Shown here one piece after another: positions 55,109 to 63,983 of a DNA stretch of 64,000 nucleotides. Location of the stretch: assembly GCF_023715345.1 (NCBI RefSeq), contig NZ_JAMBNY010000007.1, positions 1-64,000 on the forward strand, given 5' to 3'. Each line of letters opens with the position of its first letter. The first letter of the stretch is position 1. The DNA is from Paenibacillus camelliae. Lineage in GTDB: Bacteria > Bacillota > Bacilli > Paenibacillales > Paenibacillaceae. A program made the position numbers and the translations under genes. The notes under the pieces were generated by a model, which worked only from the letters and a program-made list of their open reading frames with translations, was not told the origin of the DNA and ran no database searches.

Positions 55109-56151
55109 TAGCAATTCATAACATTTACTATATGCTTTCTTATGCCTTTCAAGTGTTAAGTGAACAGGGATATAAGAGCATTGCGACTGAACAATTTGAT
55201 AATACTGCAGAGTTATGTACGGCGATATTAATCAAGGGCGTTAGTAATCAATTGAGAAGAGGACTAGGGAAAGAGTATGTTCCTCAACAAGAAGCACTTT
55301 CAACATTACGTGGTAAAGTTGATATGGCGACTTCGATAAAAACACAAAGTATATTGAAAAGACAGTTAGTTTGTGAATACGATGAGTTTTCTATTAATTC
55401 GTATATGAACCAGGTAATTAAATCTACGATGGAGTTGCTTTTACGTTCTGACGTCTCAAAACATAGGAAGAAAGAGCTTAGAAAACTGCTTTTATACTTT
55501 GCGGAAGTGTCTTCGATTGAATTGCATTCTGTAAACTGGAATATTCACTATAACCGCAATAATCACAGCTATCGTATGCTTGTTTCTATATGTTACTTAA
55601 TCGTGAAGGGATTACTTCAAAGTAAGACAGATGGAAGTATTAAGTTAATGGACTTCTTGGATGAGCAGCGAATGAGTCGTTTATATGAAAAGTTTATACT
55701 AGAGTTTTACAAAAAAGAATTTCCTATGTTAAAGGTAAGTGCATCACAGATTCAATGGCAGTTAGATTATGGACATAGTACATTATTACCTATTATGCAG
55801 TCTGATATTATGTTGTCTTGCGATAACAAAGTATTAATTATTGATGCAAAATATTATGAGGCGAATACACAAAGTCATTATGATGCGGTAAAACTGCACT
55901 CAAGTCACTTATATCAAATGTTCACCTATGTAAAAAATAAAGAAGCTGAACTATCAGGACAACCTCATGAAGTAGCAGGAATGTTGTTGTATGCTAAAAC
56001 GAATGCACATGTGCAGCCTAATCAAGAGTATCGAATGAGTGGAAATTTAATTAGTGTAAAGACGTTAGATCTCAATTGTGAGTTTTCGGAGGTATCAGCT
56101 CAGCTTAAGGGGATTGTGAATGAGTATTTACATAAACCTTTAATCAATTGA
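55105..56151 (+). CDS. mcrC: McrC-type nuclease subunit
   Basis: A 348-residue endonuclease subunit. The N-terminal half binds McrB (ISIHNIYYMLSYAF-type start: AIHNIYYMLSYAFQ). The C-terminal half carries a PD-(D/E)xK nuclease core: Asp234 (SDIML) and Asp247-Ala-Lys249 in VLIIDAKYY, the usual McrC arrangement. It is inactive alone and cuts DNA between or beside modified sites when McrB complexes stall. Coupled to mcrB by an ATGA overlap. Confidence 0.93.
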   Translation: MIAIHNIYYMLSYAFQVLSEQGYKSIATEQFDNTAELCTAILIKGVSNQLRRGLGKEYVPQQEALSTLRGKVDMATSIKTQSILKRQLVCEYDEFSINSYMNQVIKSTMELLLRSDVSKHRKKELRKLLLYFAEVSSIELHSVNWNIHYNRNNHSYRMLVSICYLIVKGLLQSKTDGSIKLMDFLDEQRMSRLYEKFILEFYKKEFPMLKVSASQIQWQLDYGHSTLLPIMQSDIMLSCDNKVLIIDAKYYEANTQSHYDAVKLHSSHLYQMFTYVKNKEAELSGQPHEVAGMLLYAKTNAHVQPNQEYRMSGNLISVKTLDLNCEFSEVSAQLKGIVNEYLHKPLIN

Positions 56152-56330
56152 TATTTTCCGAATATACTTAAATTTTTGATAGCGGACATGCTAATCCCAA
56201 GTTGTATAAAGCTGTATATTGTCTGGAGTGTTAGTATGAGTAAATGAAATTTTATTGTAAAACATATTATAAAATTGTTAATATTTTGTTATAATTGTAG
56301 GATGATTTATTCATAATAAGGAGGAAGATT

Positions 56331-58823
56331 ATGCCACGGGTATTTTTATCACATAGTAGTCAGGATAAAGAAAGTTATGTAAGATATGTTGCCGAAAAGT
56401 TAATTAAGGAGTTCGGTATTCACAGCGTGGTTTATGATGAAGTTACTTTTGAAGAAGGTATGAAATCTATTGAAGAAATTGAACTAGGATTAGAGTCTAC
56501 AGATGTATTTGTGATTTTCTTATCAAACCATGCATTAAACTCTAGATGGGTAAAGCTAGAGTTAACTAAAGCATATGAATTGTTATCAAATAAATTCATA
56601 AGTAGGATTTATCCAATCATTATTGACCAAGGGGTGACTTATCAGGATGTAAGAATTCCTGAGTGGATGAGAAATGAATATAATATTAAATATATTAGTA
56701 GACCAAGTAAGTCATTTAATATGATTAAGCAAAGACTAATTGAAATTAGTTGGAATTTACATCCTAGAATTAAGGAGAAAGATAGAATTTTTGTGGGTAG
56801 AAATGATTTAATTACAGTTTTTGAAGAAAGGTTTTACGACTATAGTAAGGAAAAACCACTATGTTTCATAGCTTCTGGTATAGAGTCTATTGGAAGAAAC
56901 TCGGTCTTAAAGCATTGCTTTATTAAAGCAAATGTGTTTACTAAGGAGTCATATCAGCCAAATGTCATTAGTCTAAATGCTCACCAAAGCATCGAAGATT
57001 TTATTTATTTATTATATGGCTTAGGGTATTCTGAAAGTGTAAATATTGAAAATTTATTAATAACTACATTAGAAGAAAAGGTAGAGATAGCATTAAAGTT
57101 AGTAAGTGACATACAGTCGTTTGATGAGAAAGTATTTATACGTGATAATGGTTGTATAGTAGCTTTTGATGGTACATTAACTAAATGGTTCTTAGATATT
57201 ATTAATGGCATAAAAAATACGGACAGGGTAATCTTTGGTATCATTTCTTCATTTGTAGTTAGATTTAAGGAAGTTTTACATAATGAAAGAATATTTTCTA
57301 TTGAAGTATCTGAATTGCAAAAAAAGGAACGAGATGGTCTTTTAAATAGGTATCTAAATTTTGAAGATATTTCCCTATCAATGGATGATTTTAAGTATTT
57401 CTCTAATTTACAAAAAGGATATCCAGAACAGGTATATTACACAGTGTCTCTATTGAAAAGAGAGGGTGTAAATAACGCCAAACGATCAGCAGACGAAATT
57501 ATCAACTATAGTAATGATAAAGTTAGTAAACTAATATCAAAGTATGAAGATGATTCGAAGTGTATGGAGTTTTTATACTTTTTATCATTATTTGATGCAA
57601 TTAGCTACTCTTTTATATTTAATATTATCGGTAGTGATGACTACTATGAAGATAAATTACGTGAGTTTTCAATAATGTCTATTTGTTCATTTATTGGGAC
57701 AAATAAAGAATATATTAAATTAAATGATGCAATTAAAGATTATGTTTTAAGATCTGGTTATTCCTTAAATAAAGAATTTGAAGAAAGACTTATGAAAAAC
57801 CTTGATGAATTCTTGGGAAATTACTCTTTTGAAGATTTTGAGATACCTGACTTTTTATTTACAATTAAAGAATCTATAAAACGAAATAAATCTATAGACA
57901 CGAAATATCTAATACCTTCTCATTTTTTAAAAACAATGACTGAATTGTACGATATTCATAAAAATTATGGGGATGTAATTAGACTTGCTGATAAAGCACT
58001 AGAAAATATAGAGTTTATGGATGAAAAAATAGTATTTGAGATTAGATATTTTTTATGCCTTTCATTGGCAAGATTAAGAAATAAAAGGTTTTTGGAAGAA
58101 GTTCAAAATATAAATGGAGCGGAGCATAATTTTCTTTTAGGATACTATTATAGATTAGTAAATAATAATGAACGAGCACTTGAAGAACTTCAACGGAGTT
58201 TAGGTGTAAGACAAAATTTCTCAAGAGCTAAGCGGGAATTAGTTCAAGTATATATACAATTAGAAGAATATGAAAAAGCCAAACAATTAGCTAAGGAACA
58301 TTACGAAAACGATAAGACTAATCCATATCATATTCAAGCTTATTTCACATGTATAATTAAATCAGATAGGCATTATTCAAATAAAGTGATTGTAGAAGAA
58401 CTGTTGGAAAACCTAGTCAAAGTGAAATCTACCGTCGCTAAAGAGATGTTATTAAGATGTCAGGCATTGTTCAAAGCTTACTATAATAATGATAGAATAA
58501 CTGCTTTATTTCTTATTGAGAAGGCGATTTCTGAATATCCTAATTTAACCTATGCTATTTATAATAAATTTGAAATTTGTGAAAGATTTAATATGGTTGA
58601 CGAGATGGGGGAAATAGTTCGACATTTAGAAGATGAGAAAAAAATAAAAAAAGGTGACTATAATTTTCCTATGTATGTTAAGTCTAAAACCATATTCATA
58701 TCAATGAAATATAGTTCTAATGAAGCTATGAAATTTTTAGAGTCTAACAAAAAATATCTGTCTGATTCGGTGTTTGCAAAGTTAATAAGAAGATTAGAAG
58801 ATTCTGAGGATGTGACAGCCTAA
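56331..58823 (+). CDS. TIR-domain protein with degenerate NTPase region and TPR-like repeats
   Basis: An 830-residue soluble protein. The N-terminal TIR domain (about 1-135) starts PRVFLSHSSQDKE and has the Trp73-x3-Glu77 pair (RWVKLEL) where bacterial TIR NADases keep their catalytic Glu. A STAND-like segment follows: FVGRNDL (154-160), a P-loop-like SGIESIGRNS (182-191) in which Lys is Arg and Ser/Thr is Asn, and a Walker-B-like CIVAFDG (near 283). Then come a winged-helix-like region (about 400-500) and TPR-like helices (about 540-800; ALEELQRSLGVRQNFSRAKREL). The layout matches STAND antiphage sensors with a TIR effector. AAGGAGGAAG precedes the ATG; the gene is separate from mcrBC by 179 bases. 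Confidence 0.8.
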   Translation: MPRVFLSHSSQDKESYVRYVAEKLIKEFGIHSVVYDEVTFEEGMKSIEEIELGLESTDVFVIFLSNHALNSRWVKLELTKAYELLSNKFISRIYPIIIDQGVTYQDVRIPEWMRNEYNIKYISRPSKSFNMIKQRLIEISWNLHPRIKEKDRIFVGRNDLITVFEERFYDYSKEKPLCFIASGIESIGRNSVLKHCFIKANVFTKESYQPNVISLNAHQSIEDFIYLLYGLGYSESVNIENLLITTLEEKVEIALKLVSDIQSFDEKVFIRDNGCIVAFDGTLTKWFLDIINGIKNTDRVIFGIISSFVVRFKEVLHNERIFSIEVSELQKKERDGLLNRYLNFEDISLSMDDFKYFSNLQKGYPEQVYYTVSLLKREGVNNAKRSADEIINYSNDKVSKLISKYEDDSKCMEFLYFLSLFDAISYSFIFNIIGSDDYYEDKLREFSIMSICSFIGTNKEYIKLNDAIKDYVLRSGYSLNKEFEERLMKNLDEFLGNYSFEDFEIPDFLFTIKESIKRNKSIDTKYLIPSHFLKTMTELYDIHKNYGDVIRLADKALENIEFMDEKIVFEIRYFLCLSLARLRNKRFLEEVQNINGAEHNFLLGYYYRLVNNNERALEELQRSLGVRQNFSRAKRELVQVYIQLEEYEKAKQLAKEHYENDKTNPYHIQAYFTCIIKSDRHYSNKVIVEELLENLVKVKSTVAKEMLLRCQALFKAYYNNDRITALFLIEKAISEYPNLTYAIYNKFEICERFNMVDEMGEIVRHLEDEKKIKKGDYNFPMYVKSKTIFISMKYSSNEAMKFLESNKKYLSDSVFAKLIRRLEDSEDVTA

Positions 58824-59789
58824 AAATAATAGGTAAATAAACTAACGGCTTAAACACAACTAATCAATAGTTGTAAAAGGATATATGATTTAAAAGATGG
58901 CTTTTGAATTCATCAGAAGTCATCTTTTTATTATTCATTGTACCAACCTATTTTAACGTTAATTAAAGAGACTTGATGACACACTCATATTGTTGGCTAA
59001 TTCCTCATTGAGGAATTCTACACCCGACTAGTAGTAGTATATCTCGCCAATCACAGTAAAGAATGGCACAGTTGTTGAGGCTTCTTCACTTTTTCTATCC
59101 TATGAGTATTATATAAGAAAAAGAAGACATGCTACTTAACCAAATTTGAAGCTGGTACATTTTTGATAGTTGACATGAATGAAACTAGCCTGGCTTTCGA
59201 AGAACTGTAGCGTTATTGCAGGGTTGAATTATGTGATACAATTGGAACTATCAACGATAATAAAAACAGAGAACGAACAATTTATAGATTTTAGATATAG
59301 AAATAATCATGCTTGAAGTAGTTGAATTATTTTCAAATTTTGAACAGATTGCTGCGCAGAAGATTGGTTAGGACATATGTATATTTACTGATTATGTTTT
59401 TTTCGTACTGCCTGAACTCAACTAATTAACACATGCCTAATGGAAGTGGCTTTCAACTTCACTTCTTACAGTAGCGTCATAGAACAGCTTGTTCGTCCCT
59501 GGACATGGCTAACGCCAATAAGATAATCAACTAGACCAACACTTGCACATTATTTGATAAGTTCCATGGTGTGTTGACGTACATTTTCCAGACAAAAAAG
59601 ATATTAGTCATTGAGTTGCGTAATTATAAACGATTGAAAGTATTATAATTTATCGTGTTTTAATGGGGCACTAATGTTCAAATAAGTGATCGATCATTAG
59701 AAATTGATCACATAATGACGAACTTTTGGATACACTAATTAGACAGGACTGGTATATTGTTGTAAAATTTGTTGAAGGAGAGTTGTAAT
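58824..59789. other. Long AT-rich gap within the defence island
   Basis: About 965 bases without a supported gene. Only short frames occur, with no recognisable domain. It may be decayed coding sequence or hold a small RNA. AAGGAGAG before 59790 is the ribosome binding site of the next gene. Confidence 0.45.
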
Positions 59790-60215
59790 ATGAGTGGAGC
59801 AGTAGTTTCTTTAGAGAAACATCAGCTGTGGTACAATAATATTAGAGAAAATCTTAGTGGTTTACAAATTATTAATTACTGGACCAATAACTGGATCCCA
59901 GATAAATCTAGACTCAGTGAGGGTGATACAATTTATTTTAGATTAGGCGGTGTTGAAGTAGCTCGAGGAAGTTATATGTTCTCAAAAAAACAAACCGTTG
60001 AAAAAGCGTTTTATGATTATGGGATATCAAATGGTATAAAGCAGAACCAAACTCACAGTCCGGAAGAGTTTTTATATTTGATAAATAAATCAATTGGAAA
60101 AAAAGAATTAAATTCAATAATAGGTTGTATATTAATTAAGGATCTAATTGTGTTTAAGAAGCCAGTTAGTATGAATTTGAAAAATAAAACGGTCACTAGA
60201 ATTATGTATATTTAG
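59790..60215 (+). CDS. Small PUA/EVE-like protein beside a restriction endonuclease
   Basis: A 141-residue protein. The segment RLSEGDTIYFRLGGVEVARGSYMF (about 41-64, abbreviated) resembles the core strands of PUA-superfamily domains (EVE, ASCH), which read modified bases or RNA; such strands also occur at the N-terminus of some modification-dependent nucleases. No catalytic motif is visible. The ATG at 59790 follows AAGGAGAG; a TTG at 59769 is upstream of that site. It lies 25 bases before the restriction endonuclease gene and is surely cotranscribed, so it may help target recognition or control. The PUA assignment is inference from a short stretch. Confidence 0.6.
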   Translation: MSGAVVSLEKHQLWYNNIRENLSGLQIINYWTNNWIPDKSRLSEGDTIYFRLGGVEVARGSYMFSKKQTVEKAFYDYGISNGIKQNQTHSPEEFLYLINKSIGKKELNSIIGCILIKDLIVFKKPVSMNLKNKTVTRIMYI

Positions 60216-60240
60216 AATTATTATTTTACGGGGGATACAT

Positions 60241-60954
60241 ATGAGTAATTACTTAACTGCTCAGCAAATTTATGAAAAGTTGATTAAAGATAATATCTAT
60301 GAACATAAAGGCAGTATAACAATGTCTTTAGCTGGAATTGATGTAATAATAAAATCAACTGATACAGTAGGAAATAACATTCAAGAATGGTTAAATGACT
60401 GGTTATATGTTAACAACGTATACCACAGAACACCTGATAACAGCCAAAACTTCCCAGACTTTTACTTGTCTGAATCTCAAAATTCCAATTTATTAGAAGT
60501 TAAATCTTTTTATGCACCTAGAAGACCCGCATTCGATGTAGCAAACTTCGATTCTTATTGGAAATCGTTAGTCACTGATCCATATAGACTTGATGTAGAT
60601 TATTTAATCTTTGCTTATGATCTTGTAGATGGCCAATTAAGTATTAGAAAAGTTTATTTGAAAAAAGTATGGGAAATAACAGGAAAGTCTACTGACTATG
60701 CTTTAAATTGCCAAAGGAAAAATGGACAAATATATAATATAAGACCAGTATCGTTTAACAGCACTAGGTCTAATATAATCCCTCCTTTTAATTCAAAAGA
60801 AAGATTTATTGCTGCAATTTATCGTGAACTATTATCCCATTTAAATCAAGCTGCAGTGGTTAAAAAATGGCTATCGGATGTGATTGAAGGGTATTACAAC
60901 TATTCGAATCAAAACATTGAAGATGAGGTTAAGCAAATATTAAAGGATTATTAA
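60241..60954 (+). CDS. Type II restriction endonuclease, NgoBV-like
   Basis: A 237-residue protein. LTAQQIYEKLI, GSITMSLAGIDVIIKSTDTVGN, IQEWLNDWL and FDVANFDSYWKSL (each shortened) match, from memory, the NgoBV/NlaIV endonuclease family that cuts GGNNCC. A PD-(D/E)xK core is visible: Pro72-Asp73 and Glu86-Val-Lys88 (PDFYL then LLEVKSF). The C5 methyltransferase encoded convergently at 61674-63236 is the obvious protecting partner, as the NgoBV system uses an m5C enzyme. The gene follows a PUA-like protein gene by 25 bases. The exact target is not shown by the sequence. Confidence 0.72.
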   Translation: MSNYLTAQQIYEKLIKDNIYEHKGSITMSLAGIDVIIKSTDTVGNNIQEWLNDWLYVNNVYHRTPDNSQNFPDFYLSESQNSNLLEVKSFYAPRRPAFDVANFDSYWKSLVTDPYRLDVDYLIFAYDLVDGQLSIRKVYLKKVWEITGKSTDYALNCQRKNGQIYNIRPVSFNSTRSNIIPPFNSKERFIAAIYRELLSHLNQAAVVKKWLSDVIEGYYNYSNQNIEDEVKQILKDY

Positions 60955-61673
60955 TAATAGGTAATTAGAGAGCGTTTACTAATTGATTTTTTCTGTAGAT
61001 TAGACATTTATAAAAAGTATGTTCAACCTAGAGTTTTTTACATACTTGAATTTCAGAAAAGGGGATTTGGGGACACTGTGATAAGACAACTATTTTACCT
61101 AAAGAAAATAAACACACTTAGAAAATAAAAGCTTACTCATTTTACTGACCTTGACCTTATGACAGGTGAGAATATAAAAATGGTTATATTTATTTATATA
61201 TGACTTATATGTCCGATTTTGTCTACCAAAGAAAAGAAATCCATACTTATAATGTCATCTGATAGAATCACATTGACATCGAAACTCACACAATGAAGAA
61301 CAGTATAAATGTTATATTTCATAAAGATTCATTAAAAAATCGGACTTCAATAGCCATTAAAACGATAGCAGAGTTTTTGAAAAACTACACGGCTTGAATC
61401 AGTCCATGTAGCTGAGGGGCAAATGATGAGATAATGCCCCTCAGGTATTCTTCTTTGGTTAATTTAAAGGCTGAACTGGCTGACAAACAAATCAGTAAAA
61501 ACTTTTACTGAGGTGTGAGTTTAAAGTCAAATAACTCATACATGACTCAATTACACACAGAGGAATCGCATAAAACGGCCGCTGTTCAGTTTGAATCAAC
61601 TTTCAGCTGTTTTCTTTTCAGTGCTCTTGGCATAGATATTGAGATTATTATATATTTAGCCGCTCTATTCTAT
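60955..61673. other. AT-rich gap between convergent restriction and methyltransferase genes, with hairpins
   Basis: No convincing gene in about 720 bases. Seen are two adjacent hairpins (CTACACGG/CCATGTAG at 61385-61411, and CTGAGGGGCA/TGCCCCTCAG at 61412-61444) and a 10-bp inverted repeat GTCCGATTTT/AAAATCGGAC at 61211-61220 and 61336-61345. A 71-codon frame at 61515-61730 runs into the methyltransferase 3' end and is not supported. Confidence 0.5.
61412..61456 (+). terminator. GC-rich hairpin between convergent genes
   Basis: CTGAGGGGCA and TGCCCCTCAG form a perfect 10-bp stem with a 13-base loop, then GTATTCTTCTTT. It could end readthrough from the endonuclease gene, though it lies 460 bases after that stop. 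Confidence 0.5.
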
Positions 61674-63236
61674 CTAACTGCTAAGGCTAAATTGTTCTTT
61701 ATTATTAGTTTTAATATAACTCGAGCATAATCTTTCGGCAATATTAAAAATTACTGGCACAGTAACGGTATTCCCAAGTAAGTCAAAGCCTAATTGCATC
61801 TTCTTTGGATTATTATCTAAAAACTTAAGTGTGTAAGTCTCAGGATACCCGAACAAACGTAGTCCTTCTCTAAGAGTTAATTGTCTAATACCACTATTGT
61901 CAATAACCCCCAAAGTTGATACATCCATTGCAACCAATGTAGGAGCTATATCTCTGGGGTCTAATATTCGACTGAATTCAAAACTTAGCTTTCCAGAAAC
62001 AATATTATAACCTTTAGGTTTTGTGATATCAGGAATTCGTTCAATCTTATATTGGTTATCAATGACAGGGATCTTCACTTGTTCTTTGGGATGCTCGTAA
62101 GCAAGATAACCTTTAGCAACTAGATCATCGAGCAACTCTAATAAATTTTTATGAGGAAAAAATGTCTCGATTTGTTCAATTGTTAGAGGCATACCATCCA
62201 TCCAAGTAATACCTATTTTATCAGCCCAATGCTTTTTTCTTCTTTCTTTCAGAAGTGCGTTAAGTAATTCTTTCTGTTCAACAGTAACAGGTCCTTTTAT
62301 TTCTAAATCCCAACTGTGTATGTTGTTTTTTCCGCCTCGTTTATCTTTTATTGATTTTCCATACAATTGATGAGGAGAATAGTGTTTGAACAGTGAATTT
62401 GTAAAGGGTGTATCAAGAGTAGGAAGGCCTTCTTCTAGAATATCACTTAATACAGTTTTAGATTGCTTAAAGTTATCAAGAGTAATTGATTCATGCTCGT
62501 TTAAGCTTCCTACAATATATATTCTTTTTCTTGACTGAGGTACTCCAAAATCCTTTGAATCCATAATTTTCCAGCAGACTGTATAATTTAAACTTTCTAA
62601 CGATGTAACTATTGTTTTTAATGTTCGTCCGATTGGATCATGTTTGTTTTCTCTGTCATGAGTTACTAAACCTTCAACATTTTCAAGTATAAAGCCATAG
62701 GGTCTTTTAGATTGAAGTATTCTCTCGATTTCAAAAAACAAGGTACCTCTAGTATCTAAAAAACCGTGTCCTTTACCAGCTGAACTAAAGGCCTGGCAAG
62801 GGAATCCTGCTAATAGGAAATCAAAATCGGGGATTTCATCATTTTGAACTTTTGTTATGTCACCAACAAAGTTATGCTGAGGAAAATTCTCTTTTAGCGC
62901 ATTAACTGCATGAGGTTTAATTTCAGATGTTAACACACACTCTGTTTTAAGACCGAACTTATTAAAAGCTTGTTCAAATCCTAATCTTAAACCTCCCATA
63001 CCAGCAAATAAATCGATAAACTTTACTTTCTCATTTTGCATTAATTTTCTTTTCTCCATTTCACTGCTAATTAATCCATATACTTTTTCTGAAAAAGAAT
63101 TGCCTTCACCATATTTTAATATATCTTCATAAACTGCCTGAGGAAAGTACACCTTAAAACCCTTTTTTCTTTCTTCTTCACTAAGAGGTGATCTTCCAGC
63201 TCCCACACGGGCTCCGCCTCTTTTGTAGTAAACCAT
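61674..63236 (-). CDS. DNA (cytosine-5) methyltransferase with N-terminal extension
   Basis: A 520-residue enzyme that transfers a methyl group from S-adenosylmethionine to C5 of cytosine. Motif I FAGMGG (77-82), motif IV PCQ with catalytic Cys147, motif VI ENV (185-187), motif VIII QSRKR and motif X GNTVTVPV are all present; a long target-recognition region lies at about 260-430. An extra N-terminal part (1-68) begins with a basic RGGARVGAGRSPLSEEER stretch and a helical segment (YEDILKYGEG), possibly a DNA-binding or autoregulatory module. It is convergent to the NgoBV-like endonuclease and is its likely protective partner. The Shine-Dalgarno is GGAGGTATTCTAG before the ATG at 63236. Confidence 0.9.
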   Translation of the reverse strand: MVYYKRGGARVGAGRSPLSEEERKKGFKVYFPQAVYEDILKYGEGNSFSEKVYGLISSEMEKRKLMQNEKVKFIDLFAGMGGLRLGFEQAFNKFGLKTECVLTSEIKPHAVNALKENFPQHNFVGDITKVQNDEIPDFDFLLAGFPCQAFSSAGKGHGFLDTRGTLFFEIERILQSKRPYGFILENVEGLVTHDRENKHDPIGRTLKTIVTSLESLNYTVCWKIMDSKDFGVPQSRKRIYIVGSLNEHESITLDNFKQSKTVLSDILEEGLPTLDTPFTNSLFKHYSPHQLYGKSIKDKRGGKNNIHSWDLEIKGPVTVEQKELLNALLKERRKKHWADKIGITWMDGMPLTIEQIETFFPHKNLLELLDDLVAKGYLAYEHPKEQVKIPVIDNQYKIERIPDITKPKGYNIVSGKLSFEFSRILDPRDIAPTLVAMDVSTLGVIDNSGIRQLTLREGLRLFGYPETYTLKFLDNNPKKMQLGFDLLGNTVTVPVIFNIAERLCSSYIKTNNKEQFSLSS

Positions 63237-63803
63237 CTAGAATACCTCCATAATTTTTAGTACTAGTCTATCATAATTCTTTTGAATTAGAAACCCTTAA
63301 ATTCAAATGGGATGCTAAGGAAAGAAAGCTAATGTTAAATTTAATCACATAACTATAGTGATGATGCAGCATGTATTCGTTTAGCTTTGGATTATTTGGA
63401 GTAATGCTGAAAATATTCTGGAAGTAGAATTCTGGTTAAGGTAGTAACGAGGATACGGTTTGAAAAACACTTTTTAGGAAACCTATTGCATAAAAACCAA
63501 AGGTAAATCAAGGCGGAGTGGGGTAATCGCTCCGTTGATTATTTTCGTATTTTGTTTATATAAAGGGATAAAAAGAATAATTCCATGATTATAAGAACCA
63601 ACACCAACTTTCATAGTCCTAAACAAGCAGTACGAATATCGGTTTATTTCATTTTAATCCGATATTCGCATTAAAACAATGGCACGAGCACGTATAATTA
63701 GGATGATTGGAGATTAAGTGTGTGAGACATTGAACTGAAGCACAGGTACAAGCAGGAACAGTATTACTAGAAAGTAAGTGAAATAGTAGCGAGGGAAACA
63801 ATC
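63237..63803. other. Intergenic region at the right end of the island
   Basis: No gene was seen in these 567 bases. CGGAG and CTCCG near 63515-63535 form a weak hairpin. CGAATATCGG (63633-63642) and CCGATATTCG (63659-63668) are a perfect 10-bp inverted repeat. A TATAAT at 63693-63698, with a poor -35 about 16 bases before, could drive the Spo0E-like gene. Confidence 0.45.
63633..63668. repeat. Perfect inverted repeat upstream of the Spo0E-like gene
   Basis: The 10-base arms CGAATATCGG and CCGATATTCG are separated by 16 bases of AT-rich sequence. No T run follows on either strand, so an operator or a structured leader is more likely than a terminator. Confidence 0.55.
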
Positions 63804-63983
63804 ATGAACGATTTGCTTAGTGAACTAGAAAGAGAAAGGCGGAAGCTCAATGAGCTTGGACAAGCCTTAATAGAACAATCCATCCCATTATGTAGTAGCA
63901 AAGAGCTCCAGCTGCAAAGCAGGCGAGTAGACGAGCTACTAATAAAGCTACATCACCTTATATCGATGGAGCATAACACATAA
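63804..63983 (+). CDS. Spo0E-like sporulation regulatory peptide
   Basis: A 59-residue helical protein. The charged N-terminal helix (DLLSELERERRKLNELGQAL) and the second helix SSKELQLQSRRVDELLIKLH fit the Spo0E family hairpin, in which the S-x-E-L...D-x-L-I signature forms the active surface; here it reads SKELQLQSRRVDELLIK. Members dephosphorylate Spo0A-P and delay sporulation. GAGGGAAAC precedes the ATG. The composition is less AT-rich than the island, so it probably belongs to the host chromosome. Confidence 0.72.
   Translation: MNDLLSELERERRKLNELGQALIEQSIPLCSSKELQLQSRRVDELLIKLHHLISMEHNT

Noticed and set aside
59300..59370. Very short frame MLEVVELFSNFEQIAAQKIG
   Set aside because: Only 20 codons, no ribosome binding site and no known peptide family.
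61515..61730. 71-codon plus-strand frame between the restriction genes
   Set aside because: It runs into the 3' end of the methyltransferase gene, has no good ribosome binding site and no recognisable domain.
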